In this document: positions 8,619 to 19,551 of the stretch, one piece after another
Layout of the letters: each line of letters opens with the position of its first letter
How positions within the stretch are numbered: position 1 is the stretch's first letter
The notes under the pieces: model-generated
Seen by the model: the letters and a program-made list of their open reading frames with translations, nothing else
What the model was told of the DNA's origin: nothing
Databases searched by the model: none
Program-made: the position numbers and the translations under genes
Origin: Actinacidiphila sp965342175
GTDB lineage: Bacteria; Actinomycetota; Actinomycetes; Streptomycetales; Streptomycetaceae
Reading direction: 5' to 3'
Length of the DNA: 64,000 nt
NCBI RefSeq assembly: GCF_965342175.1
Contig: NZ_CBDRBL010000005.1
Location: forward strand, 62,001-126,000

Positions 8619-8870
8619 TCAGCCGACACGGCCGACCTTCAGGACGAGGACGGTGACGGTCCCGGTGTCCGGTCGGTACAGAACACGCCAGTCGCCCACG
8701 GACAACCGCCAGTATCCGGAGCCCCCCAGGGCGCGGGCCGCTCGAGGACTCGGATCCTCGGCCAGGTCCCGGACGGCAGCCGCGCATGCCTTGGCGCCCA
8801 CCAGGTCAAGGGACCGCAGCCGCCGGAATTCGTCCATGGCCCGGTGCTGCCAGACGACAGTGTGGGTCAT
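8619..8870 (-). CDS. RelE/ParE-family toxin
   Basis: An 83-residue basic protein with the RelE/ParE fold signature. A Trp/His-rich first strand and helix (VVWQHRAMDEFRRL) is followed by a LGGSGYWRLSVGDWRVLYRPD core and a hydrophobic last strand (VTVLVLKVGRVG). RelE members cleave mRNA at the ribosome and ParE members act on gyrase. The WRLSVGDWRVLY core fits RelE better. The ATG overlaps the stop of the antitoxin gene by 4 bases, so the two are translationally coupled, antitoxin first. Confidence 0.85.
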   Translation of the reverse strand: MTHTVVWQHRAMDEFRRLRSLDLVGAKACAAAVRDLAEDPSPRAARALGGSGYWRLSVGDWRVLYRPDTGTVTVLVLKVGRVG

Positions 8871-9142
8871 GAGGCCTCGGCCTGACGGTCCTCGTCCTCC
8901 AACCGCGCCATGAACTCGTCATGCGTCATCGCCGGGCCCGAGGATGCGGATTCGCGGGCGGCCGCCTCGGCGACGTCCGCCGCGTCGCGCAGACGCTGCA
9001 GTTCCTCGAGTTCGCTTATCGGGACGAGAGCCGCGGCGGGTTTGCCGTACTCGCTGATCACGATGTGTTCGTGCCCGTGCCGGACTCGGCCGACGAGCTG
9101 CCCGAGCTGATTGCGGGCCTCCACGAGCGGATACGTCTCCAT
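8867..9142 (-). CDS. Phd/YefM-family antitoxin
   Basis: A 91-residue protein. The N-terminal Phd/YefM DNA-binding domain is clear (METYPLVEARNQLGQLV, then HIVISEYGKPAAALVPISELEEL). It is followed by an acidic, probably disordered tail that would wrap the RelE-like toxin. I chose the ATG at 9142; an in-frame ATG at 9187 adds 15 residues outside the family pattern. The promoter region just upstream has TATGTA and an imperfect inverted repeat (GTACA, 12 bases, TGTAC), a plausible self-repression site. Confidence 0.85.
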   Translation of the reverse strand: METYPLVEARNQLGQLVGRVRHGHEHIVISEYGKPAAALVPISELEELQRLRDAADVAEAAARESASSGPAMTHDEFMARLEDEDRQAEAS

Positions 9143-9354
9143 GCGTGAACTGTACATACCTGCGTCTGTGTACGGTGGCGAGCTCACGCATCCACGCAGG
9201 GCTCAGGCAAGCGCCCCTCGCCGCTCCCGCGGCTCTGCGGGGGCCGCACCGCCGGGGCCCCACCCGCAGGGATGCCCCGAGGGGCGGCCGGACCGAGCGG
9301 GTGACGCGGCCGCACTACCCTGGGAGGTCGTTCTCTCGTAGTGACAGGAGTCCC

Positions 9355-11145
<1,791 letters not shown>

Positions 11146-11246
11146 CAGTGCCGTAACGGTCCTCGGGCGCGAGGCGGAACGCCGCGTCACCAGTGCTACA
11201 AAGAGGGCGGCCGTCCGTCCGTACGCCTGCCCGAAAGGTGCCGCTG

Positions 11247-12839
11247 ATGTCGCAGCCGCCTCCCCCCGGCGACCAGCCCGGGTCCGGTCAGCAGCCGCCT
11301 CGGTACGGTTACCCGCCGCAAGCGCCGAACCCCTACGCCCAGGCGCCGACGCAGCCGCCGGGCGCGCAGCCGCCGCCTTCGCCGCCGGGGCCGTACGGGC
11401 CGGGCCCGCACGGCTACAACCCGTACGCGCAGGCTCCGACGCAGCCGCTGCCCGGATACGGGCACCAGCCGTATCCGCGGTACCCGCAGCCGCCGAAGCG
11501 GGGCAAGGGCGCGGTGGTCGGGATCGTGGCGGCGGTGGTCGCGGCCGTCCTGGTCGCCGGCGCGGGGGTCTTCCTGGCCACCGTCGGCGACGACGCGCCT
11601 TCGGACGCCCCGGGGAAGGACGGCGGCAGCCCGTCGGCAGCCGGCCCGTCGGCGGGCGACGGCCCGCGCACGGCCCGCGTGCTGTGGGACAAGAGGGCGG
11701 TGCGGCCCCCGAAGTCCGAGATCACCGCCCAGGTGGCGGAGGCCTGGTTCACCGGCGACTCGGTCGTGAAGACGATGCCGGACGCACTGCGCTCCTTCGA
11801 CATCGACAGCGGCAAGGAGAACTGGTCGATCCCGCTGCCCGGGGACTCCTGCCCGGGCCCGGGGTCGGCGGCGAACGACCGCCTGGTCCTGCAGTACGGC
11901 AAGGGCTGCGACAGCGTGCTCGCCGTCGACATCGCGCGGGGCGAGAAGCTGTGGGCGAAGAAGCTGCCCAGCCCGAACGGCCGGACGACGCACCTCTACT
12001 CGAAGATCGCGCTCACGGGCGACACCGCCGCCGTCTCCTGGATCGGCGGTTCGGTCGCGTACCGGATCAGCACCGGCGCGGTGCTGTGGGAGCCCAAGGC
12101 CGGTTCGCGTTGCGTCGACAAGGGCTACCAGGGCGGCACCGCGCTGATCGCGGTCGTCGAGTGCGGCGGCTACGGCGGTGAGGCGTACGTGCAGGGCCTG
12201 AGCGAGGGCGGCGCCAAGAAGTGGTCCTGGCAGGTGCCGAACGGCAGCAGCGTGCACAGCGTCATCTCCGTGGACCCGGTGGTCGTGGGGCTCTCGGCGG
12301 GCAGCTCGTTGATGACCGACATCGTGTACCTGGACGGCGGCAGGATGAAGAGCCGCATCTCGCTGGGCGCCGGCGGCGCGGAGGCCACCTACCGGATCCG
12401 CTGCGAGGACAACCGGTGCACCAACGTCGCCGTCGACGGCACGACCATTTACCTGACCACCAAGCTGCATGCGGGCAGCGGCGACGCCTCCAGGCGCACC
12501 AACGAGGTCGCGGCGCTCGACCTCGCCACCGGCAAGCGGAAATGGCTCGCCGAGCCCGACCAGGAGCGCGAGCTCAGGATCGTCGGCATCAGGAACGGCG
12601 AGGTGGTGGTCTACCAGCGGAACACCTACGACCAGCCGGGCAGCCTGCTGCGGCTCACCCCCGCGAGCCGCGAGCTGACGCCGCTCATGCACCTGCCCGA
12701 AGCGGGCACGGACATCGAGAACGACTTCCTGGACATGACCTCGGGCTGCTGGCTGTACCGGGACCGCTTCTTCCTGACCTCCGACCGCGTCTCCGCTTCC
12801 ACCACCCTGTCGGACCGCTCGATCGTCGCCTTCGGCTGA
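11247..12839 (+). CDS. Membrane-anchored PQQ-like beta-propeller protein
   Basis: About 530 residues. Residues 1-90 are a Pro/Gln/Tyr-rich cytoplasmic tail with repeated PYAQAPTQP. One membrane helix follows at about 90-115 (VVGIVAAVVAAVLVAGAGVFLATV), then an extracellular linker and a PQQ/quinoprotein-like beta-propeller. Propeller blades show typical ALDLATGKRKWLAEPD-type strands. Such proteins are common in actinomycetes as extracytoplasmic scaffolds or sensors; no active site is visible. The start ATG at 11247 follows AAAGGTG; an upstream ATG at 11193 has no site. Confidence 0.8.
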   Translation: MSQPPPPGDQPGSGQQPPRYGYPPQAPNPYAQAPTQPPGAQPPPSPPGPYGPGPHGYNPYAQAPTQPLPGYGHQPYPRYPQPPKRGKGAVVGIVAAVVAAVLVAGAGVFLATVGDDAPSDAPGKDGGSPSAAGPSAGDGPRTARVLWDKRAVRPPKSEITAQVAEAWFTGDSVVKTMPDALRSFDIDSGKENWSIPLPGDSCPGPGSAANDRLVLQYGKGCDSVLAVDIARGEKLWAKKLPSPNGRTTHLYSKIALTGDTAAVSWIGGSVAYRISTGAVLWEPKAGSRCVDKGYQGGTALIAVVECGGYGGEAYVQGLSEGGAKKWSWQVPNGSSVHSVISVDPVVVGLSAGSSLMTDIVYLDGGRMKSRISLGAGGAEATYRIRCEDNRCTNVAVDGTTIYLTTKLHAGSGDASRRTNEVAALDLATGKRKWLAEPDQERELRIVGIRNGEVVVYQRNTYDQPGSLLRLTPASRELTPLMHLPEAGTDIENDFLDMTSGCWLYRDRFFLTSDRVSASTTLSDRSIVAFG

Positions 12840-13114
12840 CGGCCCCGGAGCCACGCGGACGGACGCCTCGTCAGGACGCGCCCAACGGGGCTCCGGTGAG
12901 CCGTACTTGGCGACAATGCGGATTTAAGGGAGGCTTCTGTCGTGTAGGTGGCGCAAAGCGTCGAACAAGCGTGTACCTTCCCGGGCATGGCCCGGGGCCC
13001 GCGCGGGGCCCGGGCGGTATGCCGGACGGCCTCCGCCACGGCATGGGAAAGGGGACCGGCTTGGACTCGGTGGGCAGGTCGGCACCAGTCCATGGGGGGA
13101 TGAGGGGGACGCCC

Positions 13115-13846
13115 ATGGGCGTACGGCTCGTCGTCGTCGACGACCATCGTCTGCTGGCCGAGGCGCTCGCCTCGGCGTTGAGGCTGCGCGGGCACCGGGT
13201 GCTCGCCGCGGCCGCGCCCGCGTCGGCCGCGGCGGAGCTCGTGCTGAGCAGGTCGCCCGAGGTGTGCCTGATCGGGACGGCCGCGCCGGCCGAGCCGGGC
13301 GCCTTCGACGCGGTGGTGCGCATCAGGCGAGAGCGGCCGGGGGTGGCGGTGCTGGTCCTCGGACCGGTGCCCGACCCGCGGGGCATCGCCGCCGCCTTCG
13401 CCTCCGGCGCGTCCGGCTACGTACGCCACGACGAGCGGATCGAGGGCGTCGAGCGGGCGATGGCCAAGGCGCGCGCCGGTGAGGTGGCCGTGGCGCCCGC
13501 ACTGCTGCAGGGCGCCTTCGCCGAACTGCTCAACCCGGTGGTCGAGCCGGACGACGAAGGAACCAGGCTGCTGCAGATGCTCACTCCGCGCGAGGTGGAG
13601 GTGCTGGCACGGGTCGCCGAGGGCGAGGACACCCGGCTGATCGCGGCCGGCATGCGGATCGCGCCGAGCACCGCCCGGACGCATGTGCAGCGGGTGCTGA
13701 TGAAGCTGGGAGTGGGGTCCCGGCTTGAGGCCGCCGCGCTGGCGGCCCGGACGGGGCTGCTGGACCAGGTCACCCGTCATCTCCCGGGCGGTGCGGTTCC
13801 CGGTCAGGCGTCTCCTGGGGCGCGGGCGGCGCGGGAGGGGGGCTGA
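13115..13846 (+). CDS. Atypical NarL/LuxR-type response regulator lacking the phosphoacceptor
   Basis: A 243-residue two-domain regulator. The receiver begins with the usual VVVDDHRLL (acidic pair D9/D10). However, the position that should be the phosphorylated Asp at the end of beta-3 is Gly54 (PEVCLIGTAAP), and the conserved Lys loop reads GYVRHDERIEG. The C-terminal LuxR helix-turn-helix is intact (LTPREVEVLARVAEGEDTRLIAAGMRIAPSTARTHVQRVLMKLG). It should bind DNA but is unlikely to be controlled by phosphorylation. No histidine kinase is adjacent. The ATG at 13115 follows GAGGGGG. Its 3' end overlaps the convergent gene by 77 bases. Confidence 0.85.
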   Translation: MGVRLVVVDDHRLLAEALASALRLRGHRVLAAAAPASAAAELVLSRSPEVCLIGTAAPAEPGAFDAVVRIRRERPGVAVLVLGPVPDPRGIAAAFASGASGYVRHDERIEGVERAMAKARAGEVAVAPALLQGAFAELLNPVVEPDDEGTRLLQMLTPREVEVLARVAEGEDTRLIAAGMRIAPSTARTHVQRVLMKLGVGSRLEAAALAARTGLLDQVTRHLPGGAVPGQASPGARAAREGG

Positions 13847-14102
13847 GCCTCATCCACAGGAGGAAGAGCAGCCCCAGCACCAGCATGCCGATCCCGGTCC
13901 AGAGGTTGATGTTGATGCCCTGGGCCTTGGCGAGGTCCGCGTCGGAGACCGTGAACCCGGCGATGGTCACGATCACCCCGTAGACCACGAAGAGGCCGCC
14001 GATGACCCGGCGCACGTCGAAGAGCCGCGCCGCCGAGGCCGACGTGTGCTCCAGTTCCTCGACGTGGTGCTGGAAGTCCGACTCGTCGCCGTACTCACTC
14101 AT
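13770..14102 (-). CDS. Small two-helix membrane protein downstream of the symporter
   Basis: A 110-residue protein. It has a hydrophilic N-terminus (about 30 residues), two membrane helices (VIGGLFVVYGVIVTIAGF and LWTGIGMLVLGLLFLLWM) and a Pro-rich tail. It starts 12 bases after the symporter stop, so the two are one operon and it may be an accessory to that transporter. Its tail overlaps the 3' end of the convergent regulator gene. I do not recognise the family. Confidence 0.75.
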   Translation of the reverse strand: MSEYGDESDFQHHVEELEHTSASAARLFDVRRVIGGLFVVYGVIVTIAGFTVSDADLAKAQGININLWTGIGMLVLGLLFLLWMRLSPPPAPPAPQETPDREPHRPGDDG

Positions 14103-14113
14103 GTCGGGTCACC

Positions 14114-15805
14114 TCACAGGGAGAAGGGGATGTAGCACAGCGCGGCGAGGACAACGGCGCCCCAGCCCAGCAGCGCGGGCCTGCGGTACCAGGCGTCGTC
14201 GCCCCGGGCGGGCGGTTCGGCCATGCCGGGGGAGGTCGTGCCGTAGACGAGGCCGGCCAGCGACTCGACGGGCTTGGGTTTGGTGAACCACGAGACGATG
14301 ACCATCACCACACCGCCGACGACGAAGGCGGCGATGGCGGAGACGAAGTTGGCGCCCTGGTCGCTGGGGATCGAGATCAGACCGCCCTTGTAGAACCAGA
14401 AGTAGTTGATCATCGCGGCGACCGTGCCGCTCAGCAGCCCCCAGAAGCCGGCCGCGGCGGTGGAGCGCTTCCAGAACATGCCGAGGATGAAGACGCAGAA
14501 GAGCGGCACGTTGAAGAACGAGAACAGGGTCTGCAGGTAGTTCATGATGTTGCTGAAGGACGAGGCGATGAAGGCGGTTCCCATGCCGATCACCACGCCG
14601 ATCGCGGTCACCACGCGTCCGGTGGTGACGTAGTAGCCGTCGGGCCGGCCGCGGCGTACGTAGGCGCCCCAGATGTCGTAGGTGAAGACGGTGTTGAAGG
14701 ACGAGACGTTGGCCGCCATGCCGGCCATGAAGGCGGCGAGCAGACCGGTGATCGCGACGCCGAGGACGCCGTTGGGGAGCAGGTCGCGCATGAGCACCGG
14801 GATCGCGTCGTTGTACTGGAGCCCGCTGCCCGGCCTGCCGATGTCCGGCTCCATGACGAGAGCGATCAGCCCCGGCAGCACCACGATCAGCGGGATGAAC
14901 ATCTTGGGGTACGCGGCGATGAGCGGGGTGCGCTGGGCAGCCGAGAGGTTCTTCGCGGACAGGGCGCGCTGCACCTCGGCGAAGTTCGTCGTCCAGTAGC
15001 CGAAGCTGAGGACGAAGCCGAGCCCCAGCACGATGGTGAGCCAGTTCGCCCCCAGCGGGTTGGGCGAGCCGATGCCGGTGCCGTCCCAGGCGGAGAGGAA
15101 GGCGGCGCCGCGCGAGTCGGTGAGCGAGTCCGTCAGCCCCGACCAGCCGCCGACCCGCTTCAGGCCGACGACGGTGAGCGGGATCAGCGCCGCGAGGATC
15201 ACGAAGAACTGCAGCACCTCGTTGTAGATCGCCGAGGACAGGCCGCCGAGGGTGATGTAGAAGAGCACGAAGCAGCCGGACACGAGGATCGCCACCCACT
15301 GCGGCCAGCCGATCAGCGCCTCCAGCACGATCGCCATGGCGTAGAGGTTGACGCCCGCGATCAGCAGTGCGGAGACCGCGAAGATGATCGAGCTGAGCAG
15401 GTGCGAGGACGGCCCGAAGCGGTGCAGCAGGAACTCCGGCACGGAGCGGACCTTGGAGCCGTAGTAGAAGGGCATCATCACCAGGCCGAGGAAGACCATG
15501 GCCGGGATGGCGCCGATCCAGTACCAGTGCACCGTGTACGCGCCGTACTGCGCGCCGTTGGCGGCCATCCCCAGGATCTCGGTGGCGCCGAGGTTGGCGG
15601 CGATGAACGCCAGGCCGGTCACCCATGCGGGCAGCGAGCGGCCGGACAGGAAGAAGTCGAGGCTGGTCCGGACAGCGCGGCGGGCGGCGAAGCCGATGCC
15701 GAGGACGACGACGAAGTAGATCGCGAGGATCGAGTAGTCAAGCGCGTTCGTGGGGAGCCGTAGCCCTTCTGCCAGGTTTTGCATGGTTTGATCACTCCCC
15801 GCCAT
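14114..15805 (-). CDS. Sodium:solute symporter (SSS family), probably a sugar transporter
   Basis: About 563 residues with some 13-14 hydrophobic segments, as in SglT-type sodium/sugar symporters. Recognisable pieces are DYSILAIYFVVVLGIGF (helix 1), RSLPAWVTGLAFIAANLGATEILGMAANGAQYG (sodium-site helices), YYGSKVRSVPEFLLHRFG and GGLSSAIYNEVLQFFVI. Placement back-to-back with galTEK suggests galactose or a related sugar as substrate, but that is inference. The ATG at 15805 follows GGAGG; an ATG at 15784 is possible. Confidence 0.88.
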   Translation of the reverse strand: MAGSDQTMQNLAEGLRLPTNALDYSILAIYFVVVLGIGFAARRAVRTSLDFFLSGRSLPAWVTGLAFIAANLGATEILGMAANGAQYGAYTVHWYWIGAIPAMVFLGLVMMPFYYGSKVRSVPEFLLHRFGPSSHLLSSIIFAVSALLIAGVNLYAMAIVLEALIGWPQWVAILVSGCFVLFYITLGGLSSAIYNEVLQFFVILAALIPLTVVGLKRVGGWSGLTDSLTDSRGAAFLSAWDGTGIGSPNPLGANWLTIVLGLGFVLSFGYWTTNFAEVQRALSAKNLSAAQRTPLIAAYPKMFIPLIVVLPGLIALVMEPDIGRPGSGLQYNDAIPVLMRDLLPNGVLGVAITGLLAAFMAGMAANVSSFNTVFTYDIWGAYVRRGRPDGYYVTTGRVVTAIGVVIGMGTAFIASSFSNIMNYLQTLFSFFNVPLFCVFILGMFWKRSTAAAGFWGLLSGTVAAMINYFWFYKGGLISIPSDQGANFVSAIAAFVVGGVVMVIVSWFTKPKPVESLAGLVYGTTSPGMAEPPARGDDAWYRRPALLGWGAVVLAALCYIPFSL

Positions 15806-15888
15806 GGGGCCTCCGTTGACGTTGCTGTTGTGTTGTGGTTCATTGTGTTTAGTTGTGTTTGTTGGTGTGGTGTGAAGGAGCCCGCAGG
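15806..15888. promoter_or_regulatory. Divergent gal promoter/operator region with iterated TGTTGTG-like repeats
   Basis: This 83-base gap between the symporter and galT is strikingly T/G-rich in a very GC-rich genome. It contains a run of repeated TGTTGTG / TTGTGTTT units (about 15826-15872). The galP1 promoter of the S. lividans/S. coelicolor gal operon is known to have hexamer direct repeats acting as an operator for galactose induction and glucose repression. This arrangement looks like the same kind of operator. Exact -35/-10 boxes cannot be assigned. Confidence 0.6.
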
Positions 15889-16962
15889 GTGAAGAAGACA
15901 TCGACCCGGCTCGCCGACGGGCGCGAGCTGATCTACTACGACCTTCGCGACGACGAGTCCCGCGACGCCGTCGACCGCCGCCCGCTGGACCCGGTGACCA
16001 GCGCCTCGGAGATCCGCCGCGACCCGCTGCTCGGTGACTTCGTCGCCATCGCCTCCCACCGCCAGACGCGCACCTACCACCCGCCCGCGGACGAGTGCCC
16101 GCTGTGCCCGTCGCGCGAGGGCCGGTACAGCGAGATCCCTGACGACCACTACGACGTGGCCGTGTTCGAGAACCGCTTTCCCTCGCTCACCGGAGAACAT
16201 GGCCGTTGCGAGGTCGTTTGTTTCACCGACTCGCACGACAGGTCGTTCGCCGAGCTCACCCCCGAGCAGGCGCGGCTGGTCCTGGACGCCTGGACCGACC
16301 GCACGGCCGAGCTCTCCCGGCTGCCCGGCGTCGAGCAGGTCTACTGCTTCGAGAACCGCGGCGCGGAGATCGGCGTCACCCTCGGCCACCCGCACGGCCA
16401 GATCTACGGCTACCCGCACGCCACCCCGCGCACCGAGCTGATGCTGCGTTCGCTGGAGCGCCACCGCGAGGCCACCGGCGGCCGCAACCTCTTCGACGAC
16501 CTGGTGGCGCGCGAGCGCGAGGACGGCAGCCGGATCGTCCTGGAGGGCGAGCACTGGACGGCGTTCGTGCCGTACTCCGCGCACTGGCCCTACGAGGTGC
16601 ACCTCTACCCACGCCGCAGGGTGCCGGACCTGACGGGCCTGGACGAGGCCGCCCGCGCCGAGTTCCCCGTGATCTACCTGGAACTGCTGCGCCGCTTCGA
16701 CCGGATCTTCGGCCCCGAGGGCCCGTACCGTCCCGGGGCCCCGGCGGAGCCGCCCACCCCGTACATCTCCGGCTGGCACCAGGCCCCGTTCAGCAGCCCC
16801 TTGCGCGAGGAGTTCGCGCTCCACCTGGAGCTGTTCACCATCCGCCGCACCCAGGGGAAGCTCAAGTACCTGGCGGGCTCGGAGTCCGGCATGAGCGTCT
16901 TCATCAACGACGTGCCGCCGGAGGCCGCCGCCGGCCGTCTGAGGGAGGTCGCCACCCCGTGA
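15889..16962 (+). CDS. galT: Galactose-1-phosphate uridylyltransferase GalT
   Basis: GalT exchanges UMP between UDP-glucose and galactose-1-phosphate in the Leloir pathway. The 357-residue protein has zinc-ligand cysteines C70 and C73 (ECPLCP), the nucleophile motif GHPHGQIYGYPH with His167/His169, and the C-terminal HLELFTIRRTQGKLKYLAGSE block. GTG at 15889 follows AAGGAG. It is the first gene of galT-galE-galK. Confidence 0.95.
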   Translation: MKKTSTRLADGRELIYYDLRDDESRDAVDRRPLDPVTSASEIRRDPLLGDFVAIASHRQTRTYHPPADECPLCPSREGRYSEIPDDHYDVAVFENRFPSLTGEHGRCEVVCFTDSHDRSFAELTPEQARLVLDAWTDRTAELSRLPGVEQVYCFENRGAEIGVTLGHPHGQIYGYPHATPRTELMLRSLERHREATGGRNLFDDLVAREREDGSRIVLEGEHWTAFVPYSAHWPYEVHLYPRRRVPDLTGLDEAARAEFPVIYLELLRRFDRIFGPEGPYRPGAPAEPPTPYISGWHQAPFSSPLREEFALHLELFTIRRTQGKLKYLAGSESGMSVFINDVPPEAAAGRLREVATP

Positions 16963-17062
16963 CCGGAACCCCCGCGATCTCCTCGGCGCCGCACCGCAGG
17001 CGAGTGTTCACCTCGTCCGGCTACCGTGGCCCCGAGTCGAACCCGAGAAAGGCTGTGACCCC

Positions 17063-18052
17063 GTGAGCGACCCTCGTACCAAGAAGGTTCTGGTCACCGG
17101 AGGCGCCGGTTACGTCGGCAGCATCGTGGCCGCCCATCTGCTGGAGGCGGGACACCGGGTCACCGTCCTGGACGACCTGTCCACCGGCTTCCGCGACGGC
17201 GTCCCCGGGGGCGCCGACTTCGTCGAGGGACGCGTCCAGGACGCGGCGAAGGTGCTCGACGCCACCTATGACGCCGTGCTGCACTTCGCCGCCAGCTCCC
17301 AGGTCGGCGAGTCCGTCGTCCACCCCGAGAAGTACTGGCGCAACAACGTGGTCGGCACGCTGGAACTGCTCACGGCGATGCGCGACGCCGGGGTGCGGCG
17401 ACTGGTCTTCTCCTCCACCGCCGCCACCTATGGCGAGCCGAAGTCCGTCCCGATCACCGAGGACGACCCGACGTTGCCGACCAGCCCGTACGGCGCGTCC
17501 AAGCTCGCCGTCGACCACATGATCACCAGCGAGGCGGTCGCCCACGGCCTGGCCGCGGTCTCCCTGCGCTACTTCAACGTCGCGGGCGCCTACGGGGCGT
17601 TCGGTGAGCGGCACACGCCCGAGTCGCACCTCATCCCGCTCGTGCTCCAGGTCGCCCAGGGCCGCCGCGAGGCGATCTCGATCTTCGGCGACGACTACCC
17701 GACCCCCGACGGCACCTGCGTGCGCGACTACATCCATGTCGCGGACCTGGCCGAGGCGCATCTGCTCGCCGTCGACGCTCCGGCCCCCGGAGAGCACCTG
17801 ATCTGCAACCTCGGCAACGGCAACGGCTTCTCCGTGCGCGAGGTCGTCGAGACCGTCCGCCGGGTCACCGGTCACCCCATCCCCGAGGTCGTCGCTCCGC
17901 GCCGCGGAGGCGACCCGGCCGTCCTGGTCGCCTCCGCCGAGCGGGCCAAGGAGCGCCTCGGCTGGCGCCCCTCGCGCACCGACCTCGACGGCATCGTCCG
18001 CGACGCCTGGACCTTCGCACAGGAACTGCAGAACCGGGAGGGCAGCAAGTGA
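17063..18052 (+). CDS. galE: UDP-glucose 4-epimerase GalE
   Basis: GalE interconverts UDP-galactose and UDP-glucose. The 329 residues form an extended short-chain dehydrogenase: NAD-binding TGGAGYVGS near residue 11, an SSTAATYGEPK strand, the catalytic YGASK pair, and a substrate region RYFNVAGAYGAFGERH. It starts with GTG at 17063, 100 bases after galT. In S. lividans a second, constitutive promoter (galP2) lies at this point, and the gap here is large enough for one. Its stop overlaps the galK start. Confidence 0.95.
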   Translation: MSDPRTKKVLVTGGAGYVGSIVAAHLLEAGHRVTVLDDLSTGFRDGVPGGADFVEGRVQDAAKVLDATYDAVLHFAASSQVGESVVHPEKYWRNNVVGTLELLTAMRDAGVRRLVFSSTAATYGEPKSVPITEDDPTLPTSPYGASKLAVDHMITSEAVAHGLAAVSLRYFNVAGAYGAFGERHTPESHLIPLVLQVAQGRREAISIFGDDYPTPDGTCVRDYIHVADLAEAHLLAVDAPAPGEHLICNLGNGNGFSVREVVETVRRVTGHPIPEVVAPRRGGDPAVLVASAERAKERLGWRPSRTDLDGIVRDAWTFAQELQNREGSK

Positions 18053-19194
18053 GCGAGGACGGATTCCGCGCCACATACGGCACCGGCCCCGAGGGCGTCT
18101 GGGCCGCCCCCGGCCGGGTGAACCTGATCGGTGAGCACACCGACTACAACGACGGCTTCGTCATGCCGTTCGCGCTGCCGCACGCCACCGTCGCCGCGGT
18201 CGCCCGCCGCGCCGACGGACGGCTGCGGCTGCACTCCGGCTCGCCGGACGTCCCGGCCGGTGTCGTCGAACTGCACGTCGACGAACTCGCGCCCGGCGGC
18301 GGAGCCGGCTGGGCCGACTACCCGGCGGGCGTCGTCTGGGCGCTGCGCGACGCGGGGCACGAGATCACCGGCGCCGACATCCACTTCGAGAGCACCGTGC
18401 CCACGGGCGCGGGGCTGTCCTCCTCGGCCGCCCTGGAGGTCGTCACCGCCGTCGCTCTGAACGACCTCTACGGCCTCGGCCTGGAACGGTGGCGGATCGC
18501 CCGGCTCTGCCAGCGCGCCGAGAACGTCTATGTGGGCGCCCCCACCGGGATCATGGACCAGACCGCCTCGGCGTGCTGCACCGAGGGGCACGCCCTGTGG
18601 CTCGACACCCGCGACCTGGCGCAGCGTCAGATCCCCTTCGACATGGCCGCCCAGGGTTTGCGGCTGCTGGTCGTCGACACCCGGGTCACCCACGCCCACA
18701 GCGAGGGCGAGTACGGCAAGCGCCGCACAGGCTGCGAGCAGGCGGCCGCGCAGCTCGGCGTCGACGCGCTGCGGGACATCCCTTACGAGGGCCTCGAGGA
18801 CGCCCTCGCCCGCCTGGAGGACCCCGAACTGCGGCCGCTGGTGCGGCACGTGGTCACCGAGGACCGCCGGGTCGAGCGGGTCGTGGAACTGCTGGAGACG
18901 GGCGACGCCCGCGCCATCGGACCGGTGCTGACCGAAGGCCACGCCTCGTTGCGCGATGACTTCAAGGTCTCGTGCCCTGAGCTCGACCTCGTGGTGTCGG
19001 CCGGGGTGGAGGCGGGCGCCCTCGGCGCGCGCATGACCGGCGGCGGCTTCGGCGGTTCGGCGATCGTGCTGGTGGAGGAGTCCGCGGCGGAGAAGACCGC
19101 CGAGGCGATCGCCGCCGCCTTCGCCACGGCCGGCCACCGCGAGCCGCGGGTCTTCACCGCGGTGCCGTCCGCGGGAGCACGCCGACTGGTGTGA
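18049..19194 (+). CDS. galK: Galactokinase GalK
   Basis: GalK phosphorylates galactose at C1 with ATP, the entry step of the Leloir pathway. The 381 residues contain the galactokinase signature GRVNLIGEHTDYNDG (about 22-36), the GHMP ATP loop TVPTGAGLSSSAALEV and the C-terminal ARMTGGGFGGSAIVLV. The GTG at 18049 overlaps the galE stop by 4 bases, so they are translationally coupled. Confidence 0.95.
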   Translation: MSEDGFRATYGTGPEGVWAAPGRVNLIGEHTDYNDGFVMPFALPHATVAAVARRADGRLRLHSGSPDVPAGVVELHVDELAPGGGAGWADYPAGVVWALRDAGHEITGADIHFESTVPTGAGLSSSAALEVVTAVALNDLYGLGLERWRIARLCQRAENVYVGAPTGIMDQTASACCTEGHALWLDTRDLAQRQIPFDMAAQGLRLLVVDTRVTHAHSEGEYGKRRTGCEQAAAQLGVDALRDIPYEGLEDALARLEDPELRPLVRHVVTEDRRVERVVELLETGDARAIGPVLTEGHASLRDDFKVSCPELDLVVSAGVEAGALGARMTGGGFGGSAIVLVEESAAEKTAEAIAAAFATAGHREPRVFTAVPSAGARRLV

Positions 19195-19347
19195 GCACGT
19201 GAGGGGGCGGGGGGTCCGTACCGGGCCTCCCGTCCTCTCCCGCCCTTCGGGGCGCGCAGCGCTGCCTGCCGACAGCCGGGCCGGTGGGGCCGGGTGGGCG
19301 GGGCGGAGTGCTGCGGCGGCGGTGGCGGTTCGGCTCTCCCGCCGTCT

Positions 19348-19364
19348 CGCGCCCTTCGGGCGCG
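19348..19364 (+). terminator. Hairpin downstream of galK
   Basis: CGCGCCC (19348-19354) pairs with GGGCGCG (19358-19364) around TTC, about 150 bases after galK. A related C-rich/TTCGG unit lies at about 19242-19258. These are the only structures I see in the gene-free stretch 19195-19551, which otherwise is GC-rich filler. Confidence 0.35.
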
Positions 19365-19551
19365 CGAACGCGGGCTGCGGCCGGGGAGGGGCGGTGGGGC
19401 TGCGCTTCTCGGCGGTGTGCGGTCCCGGCGCCTGAACCCCGGCTGCGAACTCGGCCGCACCTGCCCAAGGGGCCCGGCCCAACCCTTCCCGTCCGCGGTC
19501 CGCCTCCTTGCGTGGCCCTTCATTCCGTGCCTGTCATTCCGTGCCTGGGCT

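Noticed and set aside
17872..19482. 536-codon minus-strand frame opposite galE/galK
   Set aside because: Shadow of galK and the following filler; no domain.
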